DNA of 64,000 nucleotides from Elmis aenea (GCA_947652605.1 OX393581.1:10916640-10980639); one strand, 5' to 3'; counted from the first letter of the stretch, positions 44,901 through 56,860 are shown. Made by a program: numbers and translations. The notes: generated by a model not told the origin, from the letters alone.

Positions 44901-46681
44901 CGGCCGATGATGGACGTCGCGTAACGGAGGAAGAATTTGAAGACGTATGTATTTACGCAACAATCTTTCGCTACTAACACATTTTTGCAGTACAGTTAAT
45001 ATCGGCGACAGAACTTCATTTTCATTCTTTATAGTCTGTGAAAACATAAACCTCTATTTATACAAGACAAACAAAAATTAGAAGCAAAATACATTTGGAA
45101 TAATACAAACTTAAATGTACCACAAAAAAACAAGCAGGCAAAGAAACCAAATGAAAAAAGGAAAAACAAAAGAAAGTATCTGTCAAAAAAAAAACAAAAG
45201 AAAGTATCTGTCAAAAAAAACAAAAGAAAGTATCTGTAGAAAAAAAAACAAAAAACAAATCAGAAACAAAGAAATAAAAACAAATGGTAATGATCCCAGA
45301 CAGTTATACTTACAATGTCTTCTTCAAATTTACTTTTTAAAAGTTCTAGAAATTGATAAACTGCCTTCATATTGTAGCCATCGTATTGAAAGCGTTTAGG
45401 TAAATTTTGGTCATCCAGTACTGGTATATACAATGACTTATAACACGAATTGGGCATATTCGTCAACAAGTCGGTTATATGATTATGCAGTTTCAATTCC
45501 TTTTCCCTGTTATGTACGGGTATAACAAACAAATCGTGCAGAATCGACACAAGACGTAAATAGTACGCTTCTTCTTCTTCATCGACGGCAGCGGTGATAT
45601 CGACACGGACTGTTATATTAAATAAAACTTTAAGTATTTCACATGTTATCTCTACTTGAGTGTCCTGAAACAAAAAATTTTACATAACACAAAGTTAATA
45701 TGTAAATGATTGCCACAAAAACATAATAATTAAATCATCAACCAAATAAAAAAATACTTAAAACGTTAACATACTCAAATTAATTTATAAAAATACTTAC
45801 CGATAAATACTGTTCTTGTGTAGCAACTAAATCGATGTCTGCGTTATGTCCAGGTTCGTGAGTAGATTCTTTGATAATTAAATCTAAAGTCTCTATTAAA
45901 TATGTTAGTCCATGCATATCTTCTTTAAGTTTAGGCCTAACTTCGCTACATAATGCAGTTATTAAGAATAATAACCTCATGTCGAACATTTTAATATCAT
46001 CCGAAAGCTGTGGGTCTCTAAAAAGTAATTATTAATGTTACTTCAAGTATTCATGACTATGGACAAATCAAAGAAAGATGAAAGTTATGAATGGTGTTTA
46101 AATTTGAAAATTTACAAAACTTACTTGTACGTTTTTAACCTTCTTATAATGCCGTCCAAAGTTCCATTTTTACTGCTTATAGCTGCAGCTACACGACTAT
46201 TGAAAATTAAATTACAAAGACATTTTAAAGCTTCAGCACACACAGAGTGATCATACGGATAGACATGTATGTCTTCCTTTAAATGGGCGTGTTGAAGAAG
46301 CAATTCGAGGCGATCTCCTGTTATCAGTTCGTTTAGGCTTAATTTTTCTCTACTGCAAATAAAATTTTGGGTAAGCTACGCACTACGACAATAAACCCGA
46401 ACGTACCTTAAAATACGAATTGCAGCTAAACAAAGACAATGAATATTTGCTGCTTCTGGGTTTTGTATGAAATTGAACAACGATAACCACAGCTTATTTC
46501 GTTTATCTTGTTGTTCTAGTTCTGGAAATGCAAACACTTGCGTCTTCTACAAAACAGAACAGTTTACATCAAATGACAAAAATGGAGAGGTTATTCTTGT
46601 TACCTTTTCGATAAAGCTCTTCAAAGCTATTTCAGCTTTACATAAATTTCCAGAGATCAATACGTCTATATCGTCATCCAT
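41966..46681 (-). CDS. ric8a: Ric-8 / synembryn, G-alpha chaperone and guanine nucleotide exchange factor, complete, eight exons
   Basis: Exons in transcript order are 46604-46681, 46407-46546, 46125-46352, 45801-46017, 45314-45664, 44792-45035, 43785-44008 and 41966-42139, giving 551 residues, normal for the family. Ric-8 is a cytosolic armadillo-repeat protein that folds nascent G-alpha subunits and catalyses GDP release from them; it acts in asymmetric division and neuronal signalling. Diagnostic blocks are [20 protein letters not shown], the [16 protein letters not shown] segment (from about residue 427), an acidic [12 protein letters not shown] cluster (about 454-465), GINPVVG, and the C-terminal [18 protein letters not shown]. 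The acidic cluster matches the casein kinase 2 region of vertebrate Ric-8A. All junctions are GT-AG; the exon 7 donor (CAG|GTCAGA) is weak. Introns 6 and 7 (in transcript order) carry foldback elements, and intron 5 a short A-rich tandem repeat. The reading frame is intact. Confidence 0.95.
42916..43090. repeat. Inverted repeat (about 175 bp) in Ric-8 intron 7
   Basis: CTGTCAGTTTGTTGTCAAA and ATTGTTGTTTATCATT on the left arm pair with AATGATAAACAACAAT and TTTGACAACAAACTGACAG on the right; TCAAGT/ACTTGA extend the ends. A MITE-like hairpin; no clear target duplication. Confidence 0.7.
43284..43403. mobile_element. Fragment of the 22846-24061 foldback family in Ric-8 intron 7
   Basis: About 120 bp including CAACATCACTTGTTTACGAA, ATCATGGCAAACTTT and TAGCCATATCTCGGTTATTT matches the inner arm of the NDUFA9-intron element. 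Immediately downstream, CAGGGTG at 43408 looks like the end of another TA-target element. Confidence 0.75.
44117..44689. mobile_element. 573 bp foldback element inside Ric-8 intron 6
   Basis: CCGGGTGATTCAGTTTCACT at the left mirrors the right end (GAATCACCCGG), flanked by TA. Arms of about 280 bp meet near 44400 (TTTGAGAAAAATC / GATTTTTCTCGAAAA). No coding sequence. It fills most of a 783 bp intron. Confidence 0.9.
45160..45255 (+). repeat. Three-copy tandem repeat, about 27 bp, in Ric-8 intron 5
   Basis: ACAAAAGAAAGTATCTGTC followed by an A-run occurs three times (about 45165, 45192 and 45219). Variation is mainly in the length of the A-run. Confidence 0.75.
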
Positions 46682-47488
46682 TTTTAAATAAACTTTACTA
46701 AAGCTTGAAAAACTGCATCTAAATCTTAAACACTATTGTTTTGAGCTTTCACCGGTGTCAACTTGACAGATAAACCGCTCGATGGATCTAAATCTATAAT
46801 GGACATTTGACCTACACGTTAAAATCTATATACATCAAAATGAAGTAGTTCAAAAGTATGGACTAGGACTAGCGGGAATTTTTTATATTTGGTATGACAG
46901 TATTTTTACGAGACACAATATGACGGCATGATGTGAATTATAAACTAATTTTCTTTGTATGTCATGTATGTATATTGTATATAATAAATAATTTAAATTA
47001 AGGACATTATTTGCTTTTTTTATGTGAAATAAAAAATATAAGCACATATAAATGTGAATGAAAAAGTTGTTATACGTTATACACCATGAACTAGTTTTTC
47101 TGAAACTATAACATTTCTTTTATTCGTTATAATGGCGTAAAATGAAATTTTAATTGATCCTAAATCATCATATTACTGCTAGTCGTTTTTACGGTGCTAA
47201 AAAAATTTAGTAGTTTGTTGACGACTCCCTATTAAAAATTATTAGTCCACTTACATGTTACACAAAAATTCATGAAAAATGTTATTGAAATTTTTCGTTA
47301 ATTGGGTTCCAGAGTTATTACAAACAAACTTCCATCAAACAACGTTACAATCAGTATTTTACAATACATATTTTATTTTAAATTTTTATATCTACATATT
47401 ATTTGTAGGTAGGTATGTACGTAGGTACATAGCAAATGAGAATAACTAAATGATTTGAGAAATTCAGACCTAAACATTTCGTGGAGTC
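46682..47488. other. Upstream region of Ric-8; no other gene seen
   Basis: Contains the Ric-8 5' leader and promoter by position. No TATA box or other motif could be assigned with confidence. Confidence 0.4.
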
Positions 47489-47515
47489 AGAAATAATAAT
47501 AATAATAATAATCTT
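47489..47515. repeat. (AAT)n microsatellite, tail of a non-LTR element
   Basis: Seven to eight AAT/ATA units lie at the 3' side of the minus-strand retroelement remnant. Such trinucleotide tails are usual for some non-LTR clades. Confidence 0.7.
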
Positions 47516-48115
47516 TATTTGTTCTGAATATCCCAAAAAAGGTGTAGAACTTGTCACAATAATAATTTACGTACATTACAAATAATATACATAGTTAATA
47601 ATAATAAAAAGGAAAAAACACAGAAAAATGATATTTATATAAAACATTTTATAAAGTCAGCATCATTTAAATATTAGCTTACTCCATAGTAAGCTTTAGA
47701 AATCAGAACTTTTCTTAATTTCTTCTTCAATTCGCGGGTGGGAAGATTTATTATACTTTCAGATGATGTGTTAAATTTATTATATAATAATTATGGAGGC
47801 AACATTTTTTTGAAGATAGGTATATTTGAAACAATCGGGTTTTAGGTTTTTTTTATGTCGCGTATTGGCTGCATGATTTCTTATATTCTCTTCGAATAGA
47901 TCTACATTATTTTTAACGAAAAGGATGGCTTCGAGGATAAATAGACTGTAAAAGGTTAATATTTCGTTGTCACGAAAAGTTTCTTTGCAGTGATCTCGGT
48001 AGTTAAGGCCAAATATATTTCTTATACATCGCTTTTGTATAATAAAGAGGCGTTCTGAGTCACTAGCGTTACCCCAAAAAATTACAGCATAGCGTTGCAA
48101 TCGTTTCATTAGCTC
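47493..48115 (-). mobile_element. 5'-truncated non-LTR retrotransposon, jockey/CR1-like 3' end
   Basis: The minus strand (48109-47780) encodes about 109 residues with YAVIFWGNASDSERLFIIQK, RCIRNIFGL and LTFYSLFILEAILFVKNN, matching the C-terminal region after the reverse transcriptase in jockey/CR1-type elements (compare YG--FWG-S------F--QKR-LR-I). It is followed by a 3' UTR and ends in an ATT-repeat tail. Confidence 0.7.
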
Positions 48116-48799
48116 ATTAGCAAAAAAAAATAGTTTACTTTTGTTGCAAGCTATTTTAGTGTAGGACTTTTAACAATCAATGTAAGATACAAACCATCGT
48201 TTGTAGCACTGTGCTATCAGAAGTAGGACGTGTCCAACCCTACTGCAATGTTATTTTTTTACGTGTGTTAACTAAATTAGTAAACTATGAAATGACAATA
48301 ATTACATGTAGTTAACAGAGTTCAAAATCAGTTGCTCCTCATACATTACAGGATCACATGATTTAAAATGAAGTTGACTGAGTTTCGGTGTCAACCAGAA
48401 AGTTTTAATGATCAATTAAAAGGCAGATACGTTGGATAATTGTCGCTGGAACACGTGTTACATCATAAAGTCATTGAATAAATGTGCCGTAACCACGTAA
48501 TTGCATTTTGCCTAACAAAAAGGCGGACTATAGAGAATTATAATAACAATTTGTTACAGAAATAAACTAATGGGATAAAAAGAATCGATATCATTTCGGT
48601 TTTATTTTAACATTACGCTTAATTTAAAATAAACTTGCAATGATTTAAACAAATTACGTTGCATTTGTCATAAATCGTGTAATCGTTTTTCAGTTTTTCA
48701 ATAATTTGAAATTTGCGTTAGTACCAAGTCACGATTAATTTAACACTTCTACTGTTAGTTTTTCACTATTTTTAGTGAGTATTTTTGTAAAATAAATGG

Positions 48800-48865
48800 T
48801 GGCAGGGTCCGATCTAGCTTTTCCGCCGCCCTGTGCAAAAATGATTTTGGCCGCCCTTTATATTT
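48800..48865. other. GC-rich transposon-end-like segment
   Basis: TTTTCCGCCGCCCTGTGCAA and GGCCGCCCT stand out in AT-rich DNA and resemble the subterminal part of hAT-like elements. No partner end was identified. Confidence 0.35.
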
Positions 48866-49559
48866 AATTATAAATTATTTTTTTTAAATATAATTTTTGA
48901 CAGTGAGTGTAATTTTTGCAGGTAATTGTTAAATAACAAGTATTTTGTTTCATAAAAAAAAACAGTAACATAACAAAATGAAATCTATAAGTAGGAGGTA
49001 GGTGTAGGTACATACCTTCTTTCTCAAGAAAAATACACAACACAACTTTTTTTAATTAATAAAAACCTTCAGTTAAGTTAAGTTGCATAAAATCCATATA
49101 AGCTATAGGAAACCAGACTACCGAGATATTTTTTTCTAAAGGAAGCGGAAATCCTAACTAAATTGAAAATGTAAGTGAAAAATCTTACACTGTTTTTGAT
49201 TCTGAACAACTTTCATCGTAAAATAATCAGGGGAGCCAACATTTGCAACTAATTAATTTTGCATAGTAAAGTAAGGTGTCAACTAACCAAGGGTTATGAA
49301 AAAAACCTCGACTAATTTTTTTGGAAATCATGCAAAATTTAAAAAAGAGCGAAAAGTAAAAACTAGGAAATTCTTGCTCATTTCAAAACCTCCTCCCACT
49401 CCAGTTTTCGTATCCAATGAGCGGTTACACTGTTACAATGTTGCATATTTTTGCAACAATGCCATACCATAGCTTATATTAATTATTTAAAAAAAATATG
49501 AGAAAATTATGTAAATCGGGGACAAGAATAATCCGGGACTTGAGTCTTGTTTCCACAGA

Positions 49560-49775
49560 TATATAAAACTTTGTACTCTTTTTATCTTATTCTCCTCCCT
49601 TCAGTGCAAATTTTTATCTTCCCTCTTTTCGTAGCGTTCCTTACTTCCTATATTTTGTTTTGTCATAGTTTATTTCCAGCTCCGCTTTTTATTTATAATT
49701 TTTAATCCTTCGTACTAAACTTTTTAGCTCTCTTTCTGTTCATGCCAAAATGACCACATCACGGCATAAAGGGTG
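49560..49775 (-). pseudogene. Short reverse transcriptase remnant
   Basis: The minus strand reads, with frameshifts, a Y-A-D-like VVIL box (TATGCCGTGATGTGGTCATT) followed by ELK-type and INY-K-K--EVRNATKRGKI-like segments, as seen downstream of the catalytic box in non-LTR reverse transcriptases. Heavily degraded. Confidence 0.45.
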
Positions 49776-51232
49776 TATTAATAATTAAAATTTGAAAAAC
49801 GTGTTGGAGATGCATAGGTATCCAGTAACTATATTGTTATGCTTTCCCCCTCCAGAAACAATTTGATATGGTCGAAACGTTGAACGATAAATTTAAAGAT
49901 AGCTTTATTTTCTATGTTTCCTGAGATATATTAAGACCGTTAAGTTATTGTTGCAGAACTATGAATTACATAAAGTGGTCTTAGATTTCGATAGATTACC
50001 AGTAATTTTGGTGTTAATAAAATTACTCTGATTTTGGATCTGTCTTTTTAAACGTTTTTTGAGCTTCTATTTTTTAAGACGAATTTTCAGTTTCCTTTGA
50101 AATTGGTGACTCCTAATTAATGTCTAAAATTGCCACGCTGCGTGGCTATGAAAACTAAGCAATGAATCGTTCACATACCCTCGTTAAATCAACATCTCTT
50201 TGTGATCATCTTTCGCTAGGGAAACTTCACGGAATCTTTACCTTAAAATTAACTACGATGGTGCCATTTTAAAATAATTTTACCACCTTACTTTGAAGGC
50301 ACTGTTTTAGTAAAACATCACGTTGTTCTTCTATCATGCGTGGTATTTACAAAATATATTTTGAGAGGTATATATATCTAAGTGGGTTTGATGTCATTCT
50401 CTATTTATAAAGTTTGTCAATTATGTAGTTGAGCACTTTATACCGTATGAATATTAAATATGAGCGTGGTTGCCCATTATAACATTCCGTGCGAATAAGG
50501 GCATGTCACGCTGGAAAGCAAGCCATGAAAAACGTATTTATAAGTTTCCTGTCATGAAAACAAATTGTGAGTTAATTTTTATTGCTGTAATGACGCATGC
50601 ATGTAAAACGATACTTGAATTACAGAATATTTATGAAATTGATATGAATTAATACGCGCAAGCTATGCAGTAGTAATTTACCGCTTTATTTTCAAAACCA
50701 GTAATGAGCTGCTCAAGTAGCAACTAAAAATTTAACTACGTATTGCTTAAACAGCTTTGATTGTTTTCGGTTGAGGCAATATTGCCAGTGAACAATAATA
50801 TTTAAGAAATCACACTTAAAGATTGAAATATCAAAATATATGGTGATTGCTGATAAAAATTCTGAGAACGAACAGAACATAAATATTAAAATTGATGGAG
50901 GTTAGCTAGAACGTGCAGATAAAATAAAATATCCAGGCAATATAATTAGCAAAAAAAGTTTATTCTGAAAAGTAATAAAAAATAATCGATAAAAAAAGTT
51001 AAAACCAAAGAGTAGCTAGAAACTTATTTAATGTTTGGGTGTATTTAAGGAACTCATGGTTATCCTCATTTTAAATTTAATTGTAAATTAATTATCTCAA
51101 CTAAATTTTCCTTCAATTATATTGTTTAAGTTTAATTTGAAATCTCTTACAGTTTATTTATAAATTACAGAAAAACATATGTCACTTTTATGTAAAAATA
51201 AGTAAACTGCAAGAGACTTCCAATTGAACTTT
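49776..51232. other. No gene seen
   Basis: AT-rich DNA. The last 150 bp may belong to a copia-type LTR, because a primer-binding-like ATGGTAGCAGAGC follows at 51234. Confidence 0.35.
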
Positions 51233-51249
51233 AACATGGTAGCAGAGCA

Positions 51250-51750
51250 TGGTTACATCGTCAGCTGGATCCTTTTTGTAATTAAAAACCTTCATGCATA
51301 TATCATAATTGCGATCTTCTAATACGCCATCGAACAAATTGTGTAACTCGGCCCAAACTTCTTTTGCTGTAAAAAATCTGTCTGTAGTGTCTCATCAGAC
51401 ATATTTGTAGTTAGTAAGAGCTACTCTGTCGTTTTGATTATATATTTTTAATTCATTTTCATAAGCAATAATAATCTTCTGACGAAGCTTCTTCTAGGTG
51501 AATAGGCTTCTTAATATTGCCTTGAACTGCATCAAGAGCACCTGGAGTACCTCTTAGTAACAATGTAACTTGCACTTCCATGTTGACCAATTATTTTTTT
51601 CTTCTAAACGACCAACTTCAACTTTCAGACCGGGTGTCTGTATTTTTGAATTATCGTTTCTTTTTTAAAGAAAAAAACTTGAGAACCATGGATATCTGAG
51701 ACCATAACCACTAACCTCTGAACCTGAACCACGCTCTGCTACCATGTTTA
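51250..51750 (-). pseudogene. Ty1/copia-type gag remnant
   Basis: The minus strand contains TAKEVWAELHNLFDGVLEDR then NYDICMKVFNYKKDPADDV, the conserved copia-family gag region, and about 500 bp upstream a primer-binding-like TGGTAGCAGAGC. The coding part breaks at about 51257 where a second, opposite-strand copy of ATGGTAGCAGAGCATGGTT appears (51233-51253). Stops are present. No pol was found. Confidence 0.6.
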
Positions 51751-51989
51751 ATTCTTTTACCTTCTTCTTTTTCTATAGTTTTTTTGCCTTATGGCGTCGG
51801 CTTTTGATGATTCTTCACCCACCGTATTTTTATTGTAGTTTGTGAGTTTCAAGTAAAACAATATTGTATTATTTATTCAAATATGAACACTGCAATCAAA
51901 TGATAATGAGAACAATTTTCAATCTTATAATGGCATTTTAGTTTCTGGCTTTAAATAAGTGAAATAAACGCAAAAATATTTTGTCTTCG

Positions 51990-52052
51990 CTGCGCCCCCA
52001 AGACTGGCGTCCGGAGCATCGATACCCCTTTGCGCCCCTCGCTACGGCACTG
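51990..52052. other. GC-rich transposon-end-like segment
   Basis: CCCCTTTGCGCCCCTCGCTA followed by CGGCACTG looks like the right terminus of an hAT-type element. The left end was not identified. Confidence 0.35.
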
Positions 52053-53420
52053 ATAATTTCCTGTCCATATTTGTAATAGTTGACTTTTGTAAGTAAAAAA
52101 ATAAAAACTGTTGCTCTCTTTATAAACTAGTAAAGATAATATGTCCAGCTATTTTAACAAATAATTGAATAATTAACTTTAAAAACTTATTACCAACGCC
52201 AAAAACGTCGACATCCCTGGTTCATTTAAATGCCTCGTCTTTTAAAAACGAATGAGATAAGATAATCCGCAGCCCTCCCAATACACTTAGGCTTTTCCTA
52301 ATTTCTGAAGGTGTATGTGAACAGACATTTGTTAGGGTCTTATTTCAGATTAGCTGGGAAACGAGTAATCTTTTGGAAACCCCACAATTACAATCCCAAC
52401 CTTATAGTTCAATCTTGGCGAAACAAAACCGATTTTTTTTTGTAAATGGATCCGCAATTTTGGTACAAAATTAACTGGGATATCAATATCTATAAAATAA
52501 TAATACTAATGCAATTTATTTAGCGTTTTGCTAATTGTGTTTAAAATGTTAAAATGTTATATATAACAATTAAAACTTTTCCTTAATGAAACTACTGAGC
52601 TTACGTTTAAACCTTACAATATTAGTTTCATTTTTAAGTTCACTTGTTAGATCGTTATAAAATTTCAGTCCTTTATAAAATAGAGAATTTTGAGTGTAAA
52701 TGTTAACATTTTTACAGATCTGATATCAATGTTAATTCAATTTATTTTTTTCCTTGCTGTCCCTCTCACAGTGTACAATTATTTGATCAGTTAACATCAA
52801 AAATGTTTAATATTCAGTTGTTATCCTCACAAACCTTTACACTTTAAAATAACAAGACGTGTGGTATTTAATTATAGAATTAGTTAAACTTGTTCAGTCT
52901 CTTACGTTACGGCGGCATAGGAAGATGGTTGTTACACTGATGATATGTTAGGAGCTGAGGATTCTTCTAAATTACAGTTCTTGGTTTAATTTACCTCGTA
53001 TAAAGGCCTTTGATAACGTCAGCCCCGAGTTACTCCTACTAAATTGAGCCTACAGCTGATTTCCACCTTGTTCGTTAGTGTAGGTCGATGATAATTGGTT
53101 GTTTGCCAATTAATAGACGTAAATAAATTGAATTTGTTGACTTCTTTTTAGTGAGCAGCAAAAAAATAGGTGCATTGCGACAAGTGCAAGAATCTTGACA
53201 ATCCACAAAAAATTACAGTCATATATACAGGGTGGTCTACATAGAAAGGACACTATTGGGATTTTGTTAGTTCCGTGGCATGCTGGATAATAAACAAAAA
53301 TCAAAATGGGCATTGTTTTTAAAACGTTAATAATTCGGTTATACTTGATGGTACAAAAATATTTTAGGGGACAAGTTGTAGATTTTCTTAAGCACTGTAA
53401 AATTAAAACATTATTCCTTT
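52053..53420. other. No gene; one orphan transposon end
   Basis: TATACAGGGTGGTCTACATA near 53224 is a TA-target type end without a visible partner. Otherwise unremarkable. Confidence 0.35.
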
Positions 53421-53804
53421 TGTTGAGGCGTGAGGCAAAGTGGGCTTGAGGCAAAGTGGGCTTTAAGGTGTAGTCATAGTGTAGTCATAGTGATTTGGTA
53501 ATTATGTACAAAAGAGTTATTATAAAAATATGTAATCGAATAAAACACATCAAAATACAGTCCACATTCATAAGTTGAAAAGGCTAAGCAAATTGCCTTA
53601 AACATTAACATTAACATTTGATCCGGCTCGAAGGACCAAATGTTAATGATAATGTTTAAGGCAATAGTATTTTCAACTTAATGAAATGTGGACTGTATTT
53701 TTTTATGACTTTTATTTCATTAGCTTTTTTATAATAATAAATTTTCTTTATACATAACTACTAATCACTATGACTACACTCCCAGTTTGCCTCACGCCTC
53801 AACA
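53421..53804. repeat. 384 bp inverted repeat (foldback)
   Basis: TGTTGAGGCGTGAGGCAAA at the left mirrors TTTGCCTCACGCCTCAACA at the right; inner arms with GTAGTCATAGTGATT, ACAGTCCACATT and GCCTTAAACATTAACAT also pair with inverted mates around a centre near 53625. No coding content or clear target duplication. Confidence 0.8.
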
Positions 53805-53954
53805 CCTTTGTTTCAATATAATAATTTGCAACACCAAATGTAGTCGCTCATATGATCAGAGAATACTAATTATTTCACTGGAAAAAAACAGCATTTCCTT
53901 ATCTAACTCGGACATACACAAAAGTCGGTACATTTATTCATTTATAATTTTCTT

Positions 53955-54024
53955 TTTCGCGGCACACCTGAAGGATGCTCACGGCACACTAGCGTGTCGT
54001 GGCATATAGGTTAAAAAACACTGG
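53955..54024. mobile_element. hAT-type right end
   Basis: GCACACTAGCGTGTCGTGGC followed by ATATAGGTTAAAAAACACTG has the form of an hAT terminus (inverted CAGTGTTTTTTAACC). Left end not found. Confidence 0.4.
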
Positions 54025-54036
54025 TTTACACTATTA

Positions 54037-55242
54037 CAGTGATGTCTAAACTCTTTGAGGCTGGGGCCTACTTTATATATATGGTGCCAATACTAAATAT
54101 TTTTTATCAGCAAATAATGTTTCTGGAAGAAAACGTAAAAATAGGTGTACAGGGTAGAGGGTGTTCCATTTGAAATAGTAAAGTTGCATATTGCTTCTCG
54201 AAAACTAAATACTCTGCGCATTTAATAATAACTGTAGGTTATATAGCCAATAAATTCCGACAACTTTTGTGGTAAAAACTTTTTTGTAACTAACCTAATA
54301 CCAGAGATAACAAATAATTTGTCTTAAAATTAGCTTTATTTTTGACCCTGTGCATCCACCAGAATAATAACTCTAGAAATATTAACTTTAGACAAACACA
54401 TGCTTAATATTTTTAAAGGCAATTAAGTTTACCAGAAAACGTAAAAATATACAGGGTGTTCTATTTGAAATAGTAAAGTTGCATATTGATTCTCGAAAAC
54501 TAAAACTCTGTTCATTTAAAAATAATTGTTGGTTATATAGCTAATAAATTCCAACAACTTTTGTGAAAAATACTTTTTTGTAACTAACCTAATACCAGAG
54601 ATAACAAATAATTTGTCTTAAAATTAGCTTAATTTTTTAACCCGGCGCATTCACCAGAATTTTAACTCTGAGGGGCAGAATAACGTATATTTACGGGTTT
54701 GATAATAGCAACATGTTATTGCACAAGGTATATTTACGGGTTTGACAGAGAAAGGGTTAGCTGCAAAAATGCTTTTTCGCAGAGGTATACAGAAGCGATA
54801 AATGAGTTTACCTTTTTTTGCAGATTTGATAAGATTTTGATATATAACGGGGTCTGTTGCTTGCCAAAAACCATCATTTCCAAAGGTTTTAGTTGGATGT
54901 CATTTCATAAAACTATAATTTCAATTTCCGGGTTGTTGACGAATGTAAATTTTTGCATTAAGTGTAGCTTATATCAAAATACCAAAAATAGTAATAGTGG
55001 TTGGATTCCCTTTAGATCCTGAAAAGGTCTATCAAATTCATCGTTAAGCAATTGAGGGTCATCAATATGCCTTTGTGGCTGATAATTTTGATCATTGTCT
55101 TCTGTCATCTGTTTTATTGATGGAAAATGTTCGTATATGAAGGTTTTTTAATAAGAAATTTTAAGTGCAACCTGCTCGCGGGCGCCTTAACATAGCCTCG
55201 CGGGCTACCAGAAGCCCGCAAGCTACCAGTTGGACATCACTG
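54037..55242 (-). mobile_element. hAT element with broken transposase C-terminus
   Basis: Ends CAGTGATGTC and GACATCACTG are inverted. The minus strand (about 55137-54720) reads DRPFQDLKGIQPLLLFLVF, then FTFVNNPEIEIIVL, then NSFIASVYLCEKAF, matching in order the region before and within the dimerisation domain of hAT transposases (compare S-YLCE--FS). Stops interrupt it. A clear 8-bp duplication was not found, so the ends may not be an original pair. Another repeat has inserted at 54128-54663. Confidence 0.6.
54128..54663 (+). repeat. Direct duplication with about 305 bp period
   Basis: Two copies share TTTGAAATAGTAAAGTTGCA, CTCGAAAACTAAA, TTTTTTGTAACTAACCTAAT and AACAAATAATTTGTCTTAAA. Each begins with a CAGGG-type transposon end (near 54151 and 54455). 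Confidence 0.8.
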
Positions 55243-55275
55243 TATTGTTTTTTTATGGTGTTACATCGTACACCA

Positions 55276-55444
55276 CATGGGCGTCCGCAGAAAATTATCC
55301 AGGGGGAGGCAAAGCTTCCTAAGGAATTTATTAAAATATTTACGAACTTTTAACTTGGCCCTCTTTTATTTGGTCATTAATGGAGTACTCGATTCCAGGG
55401 GGGGGGGCAAGTGCCCCGTTTGCCCTCCCCTGTGGACGCCCATG
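55276..55444. mobile_element. 169 bp MITE with CATGGGCGTCC ends
   Basis: CATGGGCGTCC and GGACGCCCATG form perfect 11-bp inverted ends, bounded by GTACACCA and GTACACTA (8 bp, one mismatch), as for hAT. It contains a run of ten Gs near 55399. Confidence 0.75.
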
Positions 55445-56579
55445 GTACACTATGTATTTTTTATCGCTAAAAACCTAATATTCAGAAGTAATTATAACAT
55501 ACTTATTAAGTTTTAAACGAGCAATTACTTTTTTAAATATAATCAACGGTTGTCTTGAAAAATTTATATTCCTAAAGCAATCTGTTCTGGCATAGAGGTA
55601 CTAGTTGTTTAAAATAAATTAGTGCTGAAAAGTTATTCTTCATCACGGTCGTGCAAGCTTCTAAGGAGTATAAAATAAGAGCGTGCCGCTTAACTATATG
55701 GACGACCACGCTATGGCCTGATAGATGTGGGAAGCCTTTTTGGAATACTAAGTGTCCCCAATGAGGGTTTCCACGCACTACTACTGCTAACTTATTACAT
55801 ATATCAGTTATATGCCGTGTTTCAGCCGTGTGAACACCGATAATATAACATTTTTCACGATTTACATAATTTATGTCCCACTGCTGATTTTACTTTCCTG
55901 TTAAACTTTCGTCGAGGGTGTAATTTGCTTATGTGGAAAAAATTAAGAGATTATGTAGCGAAGTGTGTCCAAGTTTGCTTTTAGTTTGAAATATAAGAGT
56001 AAATGTTGTTCTAGAACAAACTGTGGGTGTCGGAGCTGCATTTTAAAATTGTAGGAGTAATTTTAAAAACAACTCGCTTGCTAGATAGAACTTTGCTTGA
56101 AGTTTATGGAGTGTCTTATTGTGTTATAGTAGATTGGTCTTGCAAGAGTTACTTCAAAATGTTTTGAAAGAATTTTATGGGCCATTTACGAAATGAAAAG
56201 TTTATTTTTTTTCAGGCGATGCAAAATTAAATGAGGTATTAGCTAAAAAAGTACTACATAGTCAAAAATAGGGTACCTCTATAAACAGGGTATGGTCAAA
56301 CACTGGACAACTTTCTTTTGACTGAGGTGGTGAGGTGTATGTATATAAGGTCGAGTTTCGCTTGCGGCTAGGCTTGCGACCTCCAAATTTTAAATAGTTT
56401 GCTTGAGTTAATAGGGAGTTGTACAGTTTTTATTTTTTTCTTGCGTGTTCACAGTGTTTGAGTGTGATCCAAGACTTTAAAAGACATTAGTGATAGTTGT
56501 GTAATTTAATACCATCCCTAAATTACATAAGTTAAGTTAAAAAAAGAAATTGATATAGGAACAGGTATAAAAGTTCAGA
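55445..56579. other. No gene seen
   Basis: AT-rich DNA; the part from about 56280 may be the degraded 5' region of the retroelement remnant that follows. Confidence 0.35.
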
Positions 56580-56860
56580 TTAAAAACGCCATACAGATAG
56601 GAACAAAAGCATGTAAGCTAGAACTAGTCAAACCACTAGAAAAAGAAAAGGTAATGAAAAACAAGTATAAGTTAAAACAACTTCAAGAAAAAATGTATGT
56701 GAGATGGGACAGTGAGCAGGAAAAGCTGAAACAAAATAAAACAACCCTCAAAAAACTGACAGAGAATAACAGGAATATTAGGACAAAGACCCAGGCAAAG
56801 AAAAAGGACATGAGAAAGAAAATAAATGTAAAAATAATAAATAAGAAAAGATAACAAGCA
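56580..56860 (+). pseudogene. Possible ORF1 remnant of a non-LTR retrotransposon
   Basis: A charged, Lys-rich segment (IGTKACKLELVKPLEKEKVM then KNKYKLKQLQEKMYVRWD) resembles the coiled-coil to basic region found upstream of the endonuclease in some non-LTR elements. Strongly low-complexity; a chance Lys-rich frame cannot be excluded. Confidence 0.33.

Noticed and set aside
45029..45399. Lys-rich and Phe-rich frames on both strands
   Set aside because: Produced by the A-rich tandem repeat in a Ric-8 intron and overlap of the true exon 5.
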